From Sphingorhabdus contaminans (GTDB lineage: Bacteria > Pseudomonadota > Alphaproteobacteria > Sphingomonadales > Sphingomonadaceae), in the NCBI RefSeq assembly GCF_007280415.1, contig NZ_VKKU01000001.1, forward strand, positions 1 to 64,000: 64,000 nucleotides of DNA. Direction: 5' to 3'. Positions 53,194-61,108 of the stretch are shown here, in pieces. How positions within the stretch are numbered: the first letter of the stretch is position 1; each line of letters begins with the position of its first letter. The position numbers were made by a program, and so were the translations under genes. The notes below the pieces were generated by a model. The model was given only the letters and a program-made list of their open reading frames with translations. It was not told the DNA's origin and ran no database searches.

Positions 53194-53826
53194 TTAGGCA
53201 GCTTTCTTGAAAAGTTCGGTCGTCGCCGCAATGCGGTTCGAAATCGGCTGGAACATGTCGCTGACCAGCTTGACCATGGCTTCGGTGTTCTTCGAACCCT
53301 GGGCAACGGCGGTGTCGAAGCCCTTGCGAGCCCATTCACCCTGCAGCTTGACGAAATCGGTCGGCGACTTGACTGCGGTCAGTTCCTTGACGGCAACCTG
53401 TGCTTCTTCGAAATTCTTCTTGGCATATTCCATGTTGGTCTTGCCGAGATCCTGAGCGCCCTTGGCAACAATCTTGCCGGCTTCGATCATGGCTTCAACA
53501 TTTGCCTTGTTGAATTCAACAGCTTCAGTGGCGAACTTCTTGCCTTTTTCAGCAGCTTCGGTTGCCTTTTCGCGTACGTCGGCGAAAAATTCGGTAGCCT
53601 TTTCGGTGGTGGCTTTAACAGTATCGGTCATTTTGGTTACTCCTTGAGCAATCGGTTTGGGTTCAACAGACACGATCTTGGTGACCAGAGCGGTCGCAGG
53701 CTTTTCAGCCTCAACCTTCTTGGCTTCTACCTTTTCAGCGGCCGGAGCGGCTTTTGCAGGCGCAGCTTTCGCCGCTGCGGGTTTCGCAGTTTTGGAAGTT
53801 GCAGGGGTAGTTGCCTTGCTGGCCAT
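53194..53826 (-). CDS. Phasin family protein with Lys/Ala/Pro-rich N-terminal tail
   Basis: A PHA-granule coat protein. The phasin domain (about residues 66-210) is amphipathic and helical (ATEFFADVREKATEAAEKGK; GEWARKGFDTAVAQ). The first 65 residues are Ala/Lys/Pro-rich (TAKPAAAKAAPAKAAPA), like histone-like tails of PhaF-type granule proteins that bind DNA. 53838 is an alternative start. An internal ATG at 53631 has AAGGAG 8 bases before it, better than the signal at the first ATG, and would give a 145-residue classical phasin. Two TGC-rich elements precede the gene. Confidence 0.9.
   Translation of the reverse strand: MASKATTPATSKTAKPAAAKAAPAKAAPAAEKVEAKKVEAEKPATALVTKIVSVEPKPIAQGVTKMTDTVKATTEKATEFFADVREKATEAAEKGKKFATEAVEFNKANVEAMIEAGKIVAKGAQDLGKTNMEYAKKNFEEAQVAVKELTAVKSPTDFVKLQGEWARKGFDTAVAQGSKNTEAMVKLVSDMFQPISNRIAATTELFKKAA
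53640..53645 (-). promoter_or_regulatory. Internal ribosome-binding site in the phasin gene
   Basis: On the minus strand AAGGAG is followed after 8 bases by ATG (53631), in frame with the phasin domain (MTDTVKATTEK). It could start a short phasin. Confidence 0.55.
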
Positions 53827-53846
53827 ATTGAGCACCATTTCTGTTG

Positions 53847-53908
53847 TGTTGCACTGCACAATAATGATTCATGCTCGCAATGTCAACGATAAATGTTGCA
53901 CTGCACAA
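53847..53908. promoter_or_regulatory. Two copies of a TGC-rich 15-mer upstream of phasin (PhaR-type operator candidate)
   Basis: TGTTGCACTGCACAA occurs exactly at 53847-53861 and 53894-53908, 47 bases apart start to start. In gene orientation it reads TTGTGCAGTGCAACA. A 13/15 match lies before phaC (59150). PhaR-type regulators of phasin genes bind TGC-rich sites, hence the assignment; no phaR gene is in the window. Confidence 0.6.
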
Positions 53909-53940
53909 AAATAGAGAAATGGCGGATTTGCGCAAAAATT

Positions 53941-53970
53941 CGGGGACGGTCCCTTTTGGGACAGTCCCCG
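53941..53970 (-). terminator. Terminator after the acyl-CoA dehydrogenase genes
   Basis: CGGGGACGGTCCC (53941-53953) pairs with GGGACAGTCCCCG (53958-53970) with one mismatch and a 4-nt loop; on the minus strand AATTTTTG follows. A second hairpin, TCGGGGG/CCCCCGA (53984-54000), lies between it and the gene. The GGACTGTCCC core recurs at 57408-57442. Confidence 0.75.
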
Positions 53971-54015
53971 TTGATGCGCTATCTCGGGGGACGCCCCCGA
54001 CAGCTCGGAATAAAG

Positions 54016-55155
54016 TTATGCTGCCAAAGTCAGCTTTTCAAAGCGATCATAATGATGATCGGCGGAGCCGAACTGGCCTTCGATCATGGTGGCGCGTTTG
54101 AAATAATGGCCGATGGCGAGTTCCTGGGTAATGCCGATACCGCCATGCGTCTGGATGGCATTCTGGCCAACAAATTTGGCAGCGCGCGATACCTTCGCCT
54201 TGCATGCGGAAACAGCGGCCATACGCTCGGCTGCAGGCAGGTCGAGCTTCAATGTCGCCATGGTCGTCATCGACTTGCACTGTTCCACTTCCATGAACAT
54301 GTCGACCATGCGGTGCTGCAGCACCTGGAACCGCGAAATGGGCTGGCCGAACTGGTTACGTTGCCGTGCATATTCCAGCGTTCCCTGATGCAGTTTGAAC
54401 GTCACGCCGCAGGCTTCGGCGCAAACGGCAACGGTCGCCTCGTCAACAATCTGTTCGATCAGCGGCAGGCCGGTGCCTTCGCCGCCGAGCAGTGCGTCGC
54501 CGGGAATGGCAACATTTTCAAAATAGATTTCGGATGCCTGGAACCCGTCGACGGTCGGATAGTCTCTACGGACAATGCCGGGCAGGTTGGCGTCAATCAG
54601 GAACAGTGAGATGCCCGCGGCTTCACTGCCCGACCCGCCGGTGCGGGCGGTCACAAGCAGATGGCTGGCCCAAGGTGCAGCATAAACCACACCCTTATGG
54701 CCGTTCAGCACATATCCGGCGCCGTCCTTCTTTGCAGTGGTGCGCAAATTGGCGAGATTATAGCGGCCCTGTGGTTCGGCATAGGCAAAGGCAATTACGA
54801 CATTGCCGCCGATGATTTCGGGAATGACCGCATCGGCAACGGCACCGCCGACCGCTTTCAGGGCACCGCCGCCCAGAACAACCGTCTGCAAATAGGGTTC
54901 GATCGCAATGACCTTGCCCAATTCTTCCATGATCAGTGCATTTTCGAGGTGTCCGCCACCCAGACCGCCATGCTCCTCACTAAAGGAAGCGCCCAGCATG
55001 CCCAGTTCCTGTGCGAGGGCTTTCCAGATACCCGGATCGCGTCCTGTGGTGCTGGCAATCATCTTGCCGCGGCTGTCGAAATCATAGGTGTCGGCGAGAA
55101 ACCGGCTGAGTGTCTCGCGGATCATGTCCTGCGTTTCGGTGTAGCTGAAATCCAT
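54016..55155 (-). CDS. Acyl-CoA dehydrogenase, second subunit of a probable heteromeric pair
   Basis: A 379-residue FAD flavoprotein that would introduce a double bond in acyl-CoA. The N-domain (MDFSYTETQDMIRETLSRFL), the FAD segment FAYAEPQGRYNL and the C-terminal QTHGGIGITQELAIGHYFKR are family blocks. The pair with the next gene upstream, 72 bases away, resembles the alpha2-beta2 dehydrogenases of steroid and aromatic side-chain breakdown, where the subunits share active sites. Substrate unknown. GGAGAGAGA precedes the ATG. Confidence 0.91.
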   Translation of the reverse strand: MDFSYTETQDMIRETLSRFLADTYDFDSRGKMIASTTGRDPGIWKALAQELGMLGASFSEEHGGLGGGHLENALIMEELGKVIAIEPYLQTVVLGGGALKAVGGAVADAVIPEIIGGNVVIAFAYAEPQGRYNLANLRTTAKKDGAGYVLNGHKGVVYAAPWASHLLVTARTGGSGSEAAGISLFLIDANLPGIVRRDYPTVDGFQASEIYFENVAIPGDALLGGEGTGLPLIEQIVDEATVAVCAEACGVTFKLHQGTLEYARQRNQFGQPISRFQVLQHRMVDMFMEVEQCKSMTTMATLKLDLPAAERMAAVSACKAKVSRAAKFVGQNAIQTHGGIGITQELAIGHYFKRATMIEGQFGSADHHYDRFEKLTLAA

Positions 55156-55192
55156 GTGGCTGCTCTCTCTCCGTTATTCTATTATTCGGCTT

Positions 55193-55215
55193 CCCCCTCC
55201 CACGCCGGGAGGGGG
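55193..55215. repeat. Perfect GC-rich hairpin between the two acyl-CoA dehydrogenase genes
   Basis: CCCCCTCCC (55193-55201) and GGGAGGGGG (55207-55215) form a 9-bp stem with a 5-nt loop. No T-tract follows on the minus strand in a terminator-like way, so it may be a dispersed intergenic palindrome or a transcript stabiliser that sets subunit ratios. Confidence 0.5.
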
Positions 55216-55227
55216 CCGTTATGTCGC

Positions 55228-56421
55228 TTAAATCCCGAGCACCATCTTGGCGATGATGTTGCGCTGGATCTCGTTCGATCCACCGTAAATCGTCGTCTTG
55301 CGGGTGTTGAAATAGGTCGGCGCGGCGCGGTGGGCGTAGTCGGGACCAATGGGATGTTCGTTGTCGCCTTCGCCAAAGCCGCGGAAATAGGGCGCGCCAT
55401 AATGGCCGACCGCTTCGAGGGCGAGTTCGGTGATGCGCTGCTGGATTTCCGAACCCTTGATCTTCAGCAGGCTCGATTCAGGGCCAGGGCCTTTGCCAGC
55501 CGCTTCACCGGCCAGGCTGCGCAGCTCGGTGAATTCGAGGGCGGTCAGGTCGATTTCCAGTTCTGAAATCTTGCGCTTGAAGAAGGCGTTGGCGAGCAAT
55601 GGCTTGTCACCGTCCATTTCGGTGCGGGCAATCTGCTTGATCTTTTCCACGCCACGTTTCGAACGGGCAACAGCAGCAATGCCGGTGCGTTCATGGGCGA
55701 GAAGGAATTTGGCGCAGGTCCAGCCCTTATTCTCTTCATAAACGCGGTTTTCAACCGGAACACGTACGTCCTCGAGCCAGACTTCGTTGACCTCATGCTC
55801 ACCGCCCAGGGTGATGATCGGGCGGACAGTGACGCCGGGCGACTTCATATCGATCAGCAGGAAGCTGATACCTTCCTGCTGCTTTGCGTCCGGATCGGTA
55901 CGGACGAGGAAGAAGCCCCAATCGGCATGCTGCGCCATGGTGGTCCAGGTTTTCTGGCCGTTCACGATATAATGGTCGCCATCGCGCACAGCTTTTGTGC
56001 GCAGCGAAGCAAGGTCGGAACCGGAGCCGGGTTCCGAATAACCCTGACACCACCAGTCGTCGCCCGACAGGATGCCGGGCAGGAAACGTGCTTTTTGCTC
56101 CGGCGTACCGAAGGTGTAGATTACGGGGCCGACCATCGACAGGCCAAAGGGCATGGTGCCGACGCAATCGGCCGCGGCCAGTTCCTCGGACCAGATGAAA
56201 CGCTGCGTCGCGGTCCAGCCGGTGCCGCCATATTCAACAGGCCATGCAGGGGCAATCCAGCCTTTTTTGGCAAGGATGCGGTGCCATGACAGGAAATCCT
56301 CTTTCGAAAGGTCATGACCTTCATCCTGCACCGAACGCAGGTGTTTCGGATAATTTTCGGCGATGAAGCTACGTACTTCCTGCTGGAAGGCGATTTCTTC
56401 GGGACTGAATTCCAATTGCAT
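55228..56421 (-). CDS. Acyl-CoA dehydrogenase, first subunit of a probable heteromeric pair
   Basis: A 397-residue acyl-CoA dehydrogenase. WCQGYSEPGSGSDLASLRT and VNGQKTWTTMAQHADW are strong family blocks (FAD and substrate pocket). The C-terminal site where MCAD has its catalytic Glu (YEGT) reads IYGGSNEIQRN, so Glu is Gly; the base is either elsewhere in this chain or absent. This fits the heteromeric type, where only one active-site set works. Expression may be controlled by the 16-bp palindrome 39 bases before the start. Confidence 0.92.
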   Translation of the reverse strand: MQLEFSPEEIAFQQEVRSFIAENYPKHLRSVQDEGHDLSKEDFLSWHRILAKKGWIAPAWPVEYGGTGWTATQRFIWSEELAAADCVGTMPFGLSMVGPVIYTFGTPEQKARFLPGILSGDDWWCQGYSEPGSGSDLASLRTKAVRDGDHYIVNGQKTWTTMAQHADWGFFLVRTDPDAKQQEGISFLLIDMKSPGVTVRPIITLGGEHEVNEVWLEDVRVPVENRVYEENKGWTCAKFLLAHERTGIAAVARSKRGVEKIKQIARTEMDGDKPLLANAFFKRKISELEIDLTALEFTELRSLAGEAAGKGPGPESSLLKIKGSEIQQRITELALEAVGHYGAPYFRGFGEGDNEHPIGPDYAHRAAPTYFNTRKTTIYGGSNEIQRNIIAKMVLGI

Positions 56422-56459
56422 GGCGACTCTCCTCTGAAGCGTTTGTCCGGTGTTACCGA

Positions 56460-56475
56460 ACGTTTACGTAAACGT
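56460..56475. promoter_or_regulatory. 16-bp perfect palindrome upstream of acyl-CoA dehydrogenase
   Basis: ACGTTTACGTAAACGT is its own complement and lies 39-54 bases before the start codon at 56421. TTTACGTAAA-type sites are known for MerR-family LiuR and related regulators of acyl-CoA and branched-chain degradation in proteobacteria; the regulator gene is not in the window. The rest of 56476-56630 shows nothing certain. Confidence 0.6.
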
Positions 56476-56630
56476 CAACTCGCGCCTGTCTTAAATTCGG
56501 CCTTTTTTGGGTGATGCGGTGCTTTGCACTTGGCAATCATGAAAACAGGTGGATATACAAGTTGCGACGGGTCGCACCATAATTTCTGTTTGAGGCAAAC
56601 TACCGATTTGCCGTTACCGGAGGGATCGAG

Positions 56631-57398
56631 ATGCGACGGATTATTTCCACATTATTGGCAGGTGCACTTTTAAGTGTCGGGGCACCCGCCTTTGCGAAGG
56701 AAGACAAGTCTTCCGCAAAGAAGGCACAAGACAAGAATATGACCGAGATTCCGGTCTGCACCCGCAAATTGGGCACCGTGGCGATTACCGAGCCCGAAAC
56801 CCAGTGGTGGAGCGAACTCGGGCTTTCCAACCCCGAAGCGATCATCAAGTTTTTCGTGCAGAAATCGGGATGCTTCTCGCTTGTCGATCGCGGCGGTGGT
56901 CTTGCTGCGCGTGCGGTTGAACGCGCGCTGGCGGATTCCGGCGAATTGCAGCGCGGCTCGAACATCGGCAAGCGGCAGGTCAAGGCCGCCGACTATGTCA
57001 TCGTGCCCGATATCATCAGCCGTAACAGCAATTCGGGCGGCAGCAATGTCGCAGGCGCCTTGGGCGGTTTGCTGGGCGGTCGCCTGGTGGGCGGCCTGAT
57101 TGGCGGTCTTAAAGTGTCCAAGAAGGAAGCCAGCGTATCGCTGTCGGTCGTCAACGTACGCACCACCGAGATCGAAGCGCTTTCCGAAGGCTATTACCGC
57201 AAGTCGGACCTGAGCTGGGGTGCAGGCGGCGGTGCATGGTGGGGCGGTGGCCTCGCCGGTGCGGGTGGCGGCAGCTACCAGAACAGCGACATCGGCCAGG
57301 TTATCGTTTTGGCCTATCTCGACGCTTATAAAAAGATGGTCGGGGAACTGGGCGGCTTGCCTGAAAATGCGAGCGATGCCGCGCCGCAGGCAGAGTGA
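56631..57398 (+). CDS. CsgG/HfaB-like exported protein
   Basis: A 255-residue protein with a signal peptide (ends near GAPAFA) and no lipobox Cys at the cut site, unlike true CsgG. IKFFVQKSGCFSLVDRGGGL, AADYVIVPDII and the SVSLSVVNVRTTEIEAL strand pattern are CsgG-like. A Gly-rich insert (GALGGLLGGRLVGGLIGGL; GAGGGAWWGGG) is present. CsgG proteins form outer-membrane secretion pores, but no curli or holdfast genes are nearby, so function is open. Confidence 0.84.
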   Translation: MRRIISTLLAGALLSVGAPAFAKEDKSSAKKAQDKNMTEIPVCTRKLGTVAITEPETQWWSELGLSNPEAIIKFFVQKSGCFSLVDRGGGLAARAVERALADSGELQRGSNIGKRQVKAADYVIVPDIISRNSNSGGSNVAGALGGLLGGRLVGGLIGGLKVSKKEASVSLSVVNVRTTEIEALSEGYYRKSDLSWGAGGGAWWGGGLAGAGGGSYQNSDIGQVIVLAYLDAYKKMVGELGGLPENASDAAPQAE

Positions 57399-57407
57399 GT
57401 TTGTTGA

Positions 57408-57442
57408 GGACAGTCCCCGTTGAGCCGAAGCGGGGACTGTCC
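57408..57442. terminator. Palindromic bidirectional terminator
   Basis: GGACAGTCCCCG (57408-57419) pairs perfectly with CGGGGACTGTCC (57431-57442), 12 bp with an 11-nt loop, between convergent genes. The same GGACTGTCCC core occurs at 53941-53970. Confidence 0.65.
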
Positions 57443-57462
57443 CTTATCGCTTCCGCCGCCAG

Positions 57463-59103
57463 TCAGCGCGCCTTTACATAACTGCCGGGGGCAGATTCCA
57501 GCGCCTTCAGCTTGCCTTCACCCGGCACCCGTCCGCCTTTGACAGCTACCATCGTGTCGCTGCCCTGTTTCAGCCAGGAAAGCCAGTCTGGCCACCAGCT
57601 TCCTTTGGTTTCGGTTGCGCCCGCGATAAATTCCTCCAGCGAGGCGGCTTTGGCGTCGTTGGTCCAATATTGATATTTTTGCTGCACCGGCGGATTGACG
57701 ACGCCTGCAATATGCCCGCTGCCTGCCAACAGGAATTTGATTGGCCCTGTAAAATGCTCCTGCAGTTTCCAGACGCTCTCGACAGGGGCGATATGGTCCT
57801 CGCGCCCTGCCTGTATGTATGTTGGTGTTTTGACCTTGGTGAGGTCAATGGGCGTGCCAAGGGCGGAAAGGGCGCCCGGCACCACCAGTTTATTGTCGCG
57901 GTAAAGATCGCACAGATATTCGCGGTGCCATTTGGCCGGAAGATTGGTGACATCGCCATTCCAGTGCAGCAGGTCGAAGGCAGGATATTCTTCGCCCAGC
58001 AGGTAGTTTTTGACGACGGTGGACCAGATCAGATCCTTGCCGCGCAACATGTTGAAGGTCAGCGCGAGGAAGCGACCGTCCAGATATCCCTGCGGCGCGG
58101 CGAGGGCTTCGATCATCTGGAGCTGGTGCTCGTCAATGAAGTTGAGAAGTTCGCCGCCCTTGCTGAAGTCGACCTGCGCGGTGAAGAAGGTCGCGCTTTT
58201 GACCTTGTCGGCTTCCCCCTTGGCCGCAAGAATCGCAAGGGTAGCCGCCAATGTCGTGCCGGCCACGCAATAGCCAATGCTATGCACATCATCGACCTTC
58301 AATCCGGCGCGGACGGTATCGATCGCGTCAATCTGGGCCGCAATATAATCGTCCCAGACAATATCCTTCATCGAACTGTCGGCCGATTTCCAGGACACGA
58401 CAAATACGGTGATGCCCTGGTCGACACACCATTTGATAAAGCTCTTCTCCGCCGTCAGGTCGAGAATGTAAAAACGGTTGATCCAGGGAGGAAAGATGAT
58501 CAGCGGCGTTTCGAGAACCTTTTCCGTCGTCGGCTCATATTGCAGCAACTGGTATAGCGGCGTCTGATGGACGACCTTTCCGGGTGTCGCCGCAATATTT
58601 TCACCCAAGCGGAAGGCATTGGGGTCGGTATGGGTCAACTGGCCGCGCTGCATATCGTGCAGCAAATGCTGCATGCCCGCCATCAGGCTCGCGCCCTTGG
58701 TCTCGACCGCCTTTTCCAGGGCAACGGGATTGGTGAACGGCGAATTGGCGGGGCTCATCGCCTCGACAACCGTGCGAATTGCAAAGCCGATCTTTGCCTT
58801 TTCCGCCTCGGGTATATTGTCGAGCTGTTCGGCTGCGCCCAGCATATAGTCCGACATCACCTGATAACCCTGCCGCACAAGGTCAAAAACCGGATGCTCC
58901 CATTGCGGGCCCGAAAAGCGCCGGTCTTTCGGATCTACCTTGTCACGCCCGGCCTTTGCGAGCGGCGCCAGCACCTGTCCCCAGGCATCAAGCGCCTTCT
59001 GATAGGCCGTAAGGGGATCGGTCGATACCGCGCCCGTCCCTTCAATCATTTTGGTAAATTGTTCGGGGTCCATGAAGGGCGGGAAGGAAGGTGAATCAGC
59101 CAT
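57463..59103 (-). CDS. phaC: Class I poly(3-hydroxyalkanoate) synthase
   Basis: PhaC polymerises (R)-3-hydroxyacyl-CoA into PHA on granule surfaces. At 546 residues it is of class I size. The lipase-like box SIGYCVAGTTLA holds the catalytic Cys, WNGDVTNLPAKWH the Asp and GSGHIAGVVNPP the His. Start 59103 (MADSPSFPPF) is chosen; in-frame ATG 59124 and others further up lack ribosome-binding sites. It is divergent from the helicase gene; a TGC-rich element like that before phasin lies 47 bases upstream. Confidence 0.95.
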   Translation of the reverse strand: MADSPSFPPFMDPEQFTKMIEGTGAVSTDPLTAYQKALDAWGQVLAPLAKAGRDKVDPKDRRFSGPQWEHPVFDLVRQGYQVMSDYMLGAAEQLDNIPEAEKAKIGFAIRTVVEAMSPANSPFTNPVALEKAVETKGASLMAGMQHLLHDMQRGQLTHTDPNAFRLGENIAATPGKVVHQTPLYQLLQYEPTTEKVLETPLIIFPPWINRFYILDLTAEKSFIKWCVDQGITVFVVSWKSADSSMKDIVWDDYIAAQIDAIDTVRAGLKVDDVHSIGYCVAGTTLAATLAILAAKGEADKVKSATFFTAQVDFSKGGELLNFIDEHQLQMIEALAAPQGYLDGRFLALTFNMLRGKDLIWSTVVKNYLLGEEYPAFDLLHWNGDVTNLPAKWHREYLCDLYRDNKLVVPGALSALGTPIDLTKVKTPTYIQAGREDHIAPVESVWKLQEHFTGPIKFLLAGSGHIAGVVNPPVQQKYQYWTNDAKAASLEEFIAGATETKGSWWPDWLSWLKQGSDTMVAVKGGRVPGEGKLKALESAPGSYVKAR

Positions 59104-59149
59104 TTGGATTGCATAACCCAACATGGTCTTTTGGCGAAGCATCGATTTA

Positions 59150-59164
59150 TTGTGCAGCGCAGCA
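59150..59164. promoter_or_regulatory. TGC-rich element upstream of phaC, matching the phasin elements
   Basis: TTGTGCAGCGCAGCA differs in two of 15 positions from TTGTGCAGTGCAACA found twice before the phasin gene. It sits 47 bases upstream of the phaC start and 39 bases before the helicase start. Confidence 0.55.
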
Positions 59165-59202
59165 TGGACATTGCACCAAAAAGGGCGCAAGGGGCGGCGC
59201 AT

Positions 59203-61026
59203 ATGACATTTGAAAATCTCCCCCCGCTTCTCGACGAAGCGCTTACCGCGCGTGGCTATACCGCGCTGACCCCTGTGCAAACCGCTGTAATCGCGGCGGA
59301 AGCCGAAGGACGTGACCTTGTTGTGTCGGCCCAGACCGGCTCCGGCAAGACCGTTGCCTTTGGCCTTGCCATGGCGCCGCAGATATTGGACGGCGGTATC
59401 GTCAGCCTCGCCCGCGAGCCTGCCGCGCTGATTATTGCGCCCACCCGCGAGCTCGCATTGCAGGTCAGCCGCGAACTGATGTGGCTTTACGGCAAGGCAG
59501 GGGTGCGGATCGCAACCTGTGTCGGCGGCATGGACGCATCAAAGGAACGGCGTAACCTGAGCCAGGGCGCACAGATTGTTGTGGGAACACCGGGCCGTCT
59601 GCGCGACCATCTGGAACGCGGCGCGCTTGACCTGTCTGCGCTGAAGGTCGCGGTTCTGGATGAAGCGGACGAAATGCTCGACATGGGATTCCGTGAAGAG
59701 CTTGAAGAAATATTGAACGCGACGCCCGATGAGCGCCGGACCTTGCTGTTTTCGGCAACAATGCCGAAGCCGATCATATCGCTGGCCAAACGCTATCAGT
59801 GCGACGCTTTGCGTATTTCGACGGTCGGCGAAGATCGCGGGCACGGGGACATCAGCTATCAGGTGGTCACGGTCGCGCCGCCCGACATTGAAAATGCCGT
59901 GGTCAACCTGCTGCGCCTGCACGAAGCAGAAACCGCGATCCTTTTTTGTGCGACGCGCGAAAATGTCCGCCATCTGCACGCCAACCTGACCGAGCGCGGC
60001 TTTAATGCCGTGGCGCTTTCGGGCGAACATAGCCAGAGCGAACGGAATCAGGCGCTTCAGGCGCTGCGTGACCGGCGCGCCCGGGTGTGCGTTGCAACCG
60101 ATGTGGCAGCGCGTGGTATCGATCTGCCCAACCTTTCGCTGGTCGTCCATGTCGAACTGCCCCGCGACGCCGAAGGATTGCAGCATCGTTCGGGCCGGAC
60201 AGGTCGTGCCGGCCGCAAGGGCACGGCGGTGCTTATTGTGCCCTATCAGCGGCGCAAGCGGGTCGAATCCATGTTGCGCGGGGCAAAGATCGAGGCCGAC
60301 TGGATCAAGGTTCCGACCGCTGCCGATATTCGTGCAAAGGACCATGACCGTCTGCTGGAAACACTTCTCGCCCCGGTTGAGGTCGAGGAAGAAGACCGCG
60401 CACTGGGCGCGCGTTTGCTGGAAACGATGTCGGCGGAGGATATTGCAGCAGCCCTGGTCCGCGTGCACCGGGCGCGCATGCCGCAGGCCGCGGACATGCT
60501 CGATGACGGCAGCCGTGAACAGCGGCGCGACAATCACCGTGCCGGCTTTGATGACTCGGTCTGGTTCACGCTCAATATCGGACGACGGAATAACGCCGAT
60601 CCCAAATGGATTTTGCCGTTATTGTGCCGCCGTGGCGGTGTGACAAAGAACGATATTGGCGCGATCCGCATTGCCGCCAACGAAACCCATGTCGGGATCG
60701 CGGCGGCGGCTGTGGCTAAATTTGCCAAGGCCATTGCGCAGCCCGGGCATGATGAAGACAATGATGTCGAAATCGTACAGGCCAGCGGCCCGCCCCGCGA
60801 AGCTGCACGCGAAAACAAGCGCCGCGGCCGCGACGGCGAACGTCCGCAACGACCGCAGCTTGGCGTGAACCCGCGTGGCGACAAGCCCCGCGGCGACCGT
60901 CCCCGCGGCGACGGCCCGCGTGGTGGCAAGCCCCCGCGCGATGGCGGTCGCCCGTTCCGCAAGGATGGCCCCGCACCTTCGAAACATGGGGTGAAGCACA
61001 AGGCGAAGGGCAACCGTCCGCGATAA
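59203..61026 (+). CDS. DEAD-box RNA helicase (DeaD/DbpA group)
   Basis: A 607-residue ATP-dependent RNA helicase. Motifs in order: Q-motif near YTALTPVQTAV, AQTGSGKT (Walker A), APTRELA, GTPGRL, DEAD in VLDEADEMLDMGF, SAT, and HRSGRTGRAGR. A DbpA-like RNA-binding domain lies at about 470-560 (WFTLNIGRRNNADPKWILPL), followed by a basic Arg/Gly/Pro tail with GDxPRG repeats. ATG 59203 has AAGGGG upstream. Likely roles are ribosome assembly or mRNA turnover. Confidence 0.94.
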   Translation: MTFENLPPLLDEALTARGYTALTPVQTAVIAAEAEGRDLVVSAQTGSGKTVAFGLAMAPQILDGGIVSLAREPAALIIAPTRELALQVSRELMWLYGKAGVRIATCVGGMDASKERRNLSQGAQIVVGTPGRLRDHLERGALDLSALKVAVLDEADEMLDMGFREELEEILNATPDERRTLLFSATMPKPIISLAKRYQCDALRISTVGEDRGHGDISYQVVTVAPPDIENAVVNLLRLHEAETAILFCATRENVRHLHANLTERGFNAVALSGEHSQSERNQALQALRDRRARVCVATDVAARGIDLPNLSLVVHVELPRDAEGLQHRSGRTGRAGRKGTAVLIVPYQRRKRVESMLRGAKIEADWIKVPTAADIRAKDHDRLLETLLAPVEVEEEDRALGARLLETMSAEDIAAALVRVHRARMPQAADMLDDGSREQRRDNHRAGFDDSVWFTLNIGRRNNADPKWILPLLCRRGGVTKNDIGAIRIAANETHVGIAAAAVAKFAKAIAQPGHDEDNDVEIVQASGPPREAARENKRRGRDGERPQRPQLGVNPRGDKPRGDRPRGDGPRGGKPPRDGGRPFRKDGPAPSKHGVKHKAKGNRPR

Positions 61027-61108
61027 TCGGTATAGTTTTTCTGGAAATGGGCGGAAAGTTCGACCATGAAGGTCGGACTTGAAACCCTCTAACCGGAAAC
61101 GGGAGCCC

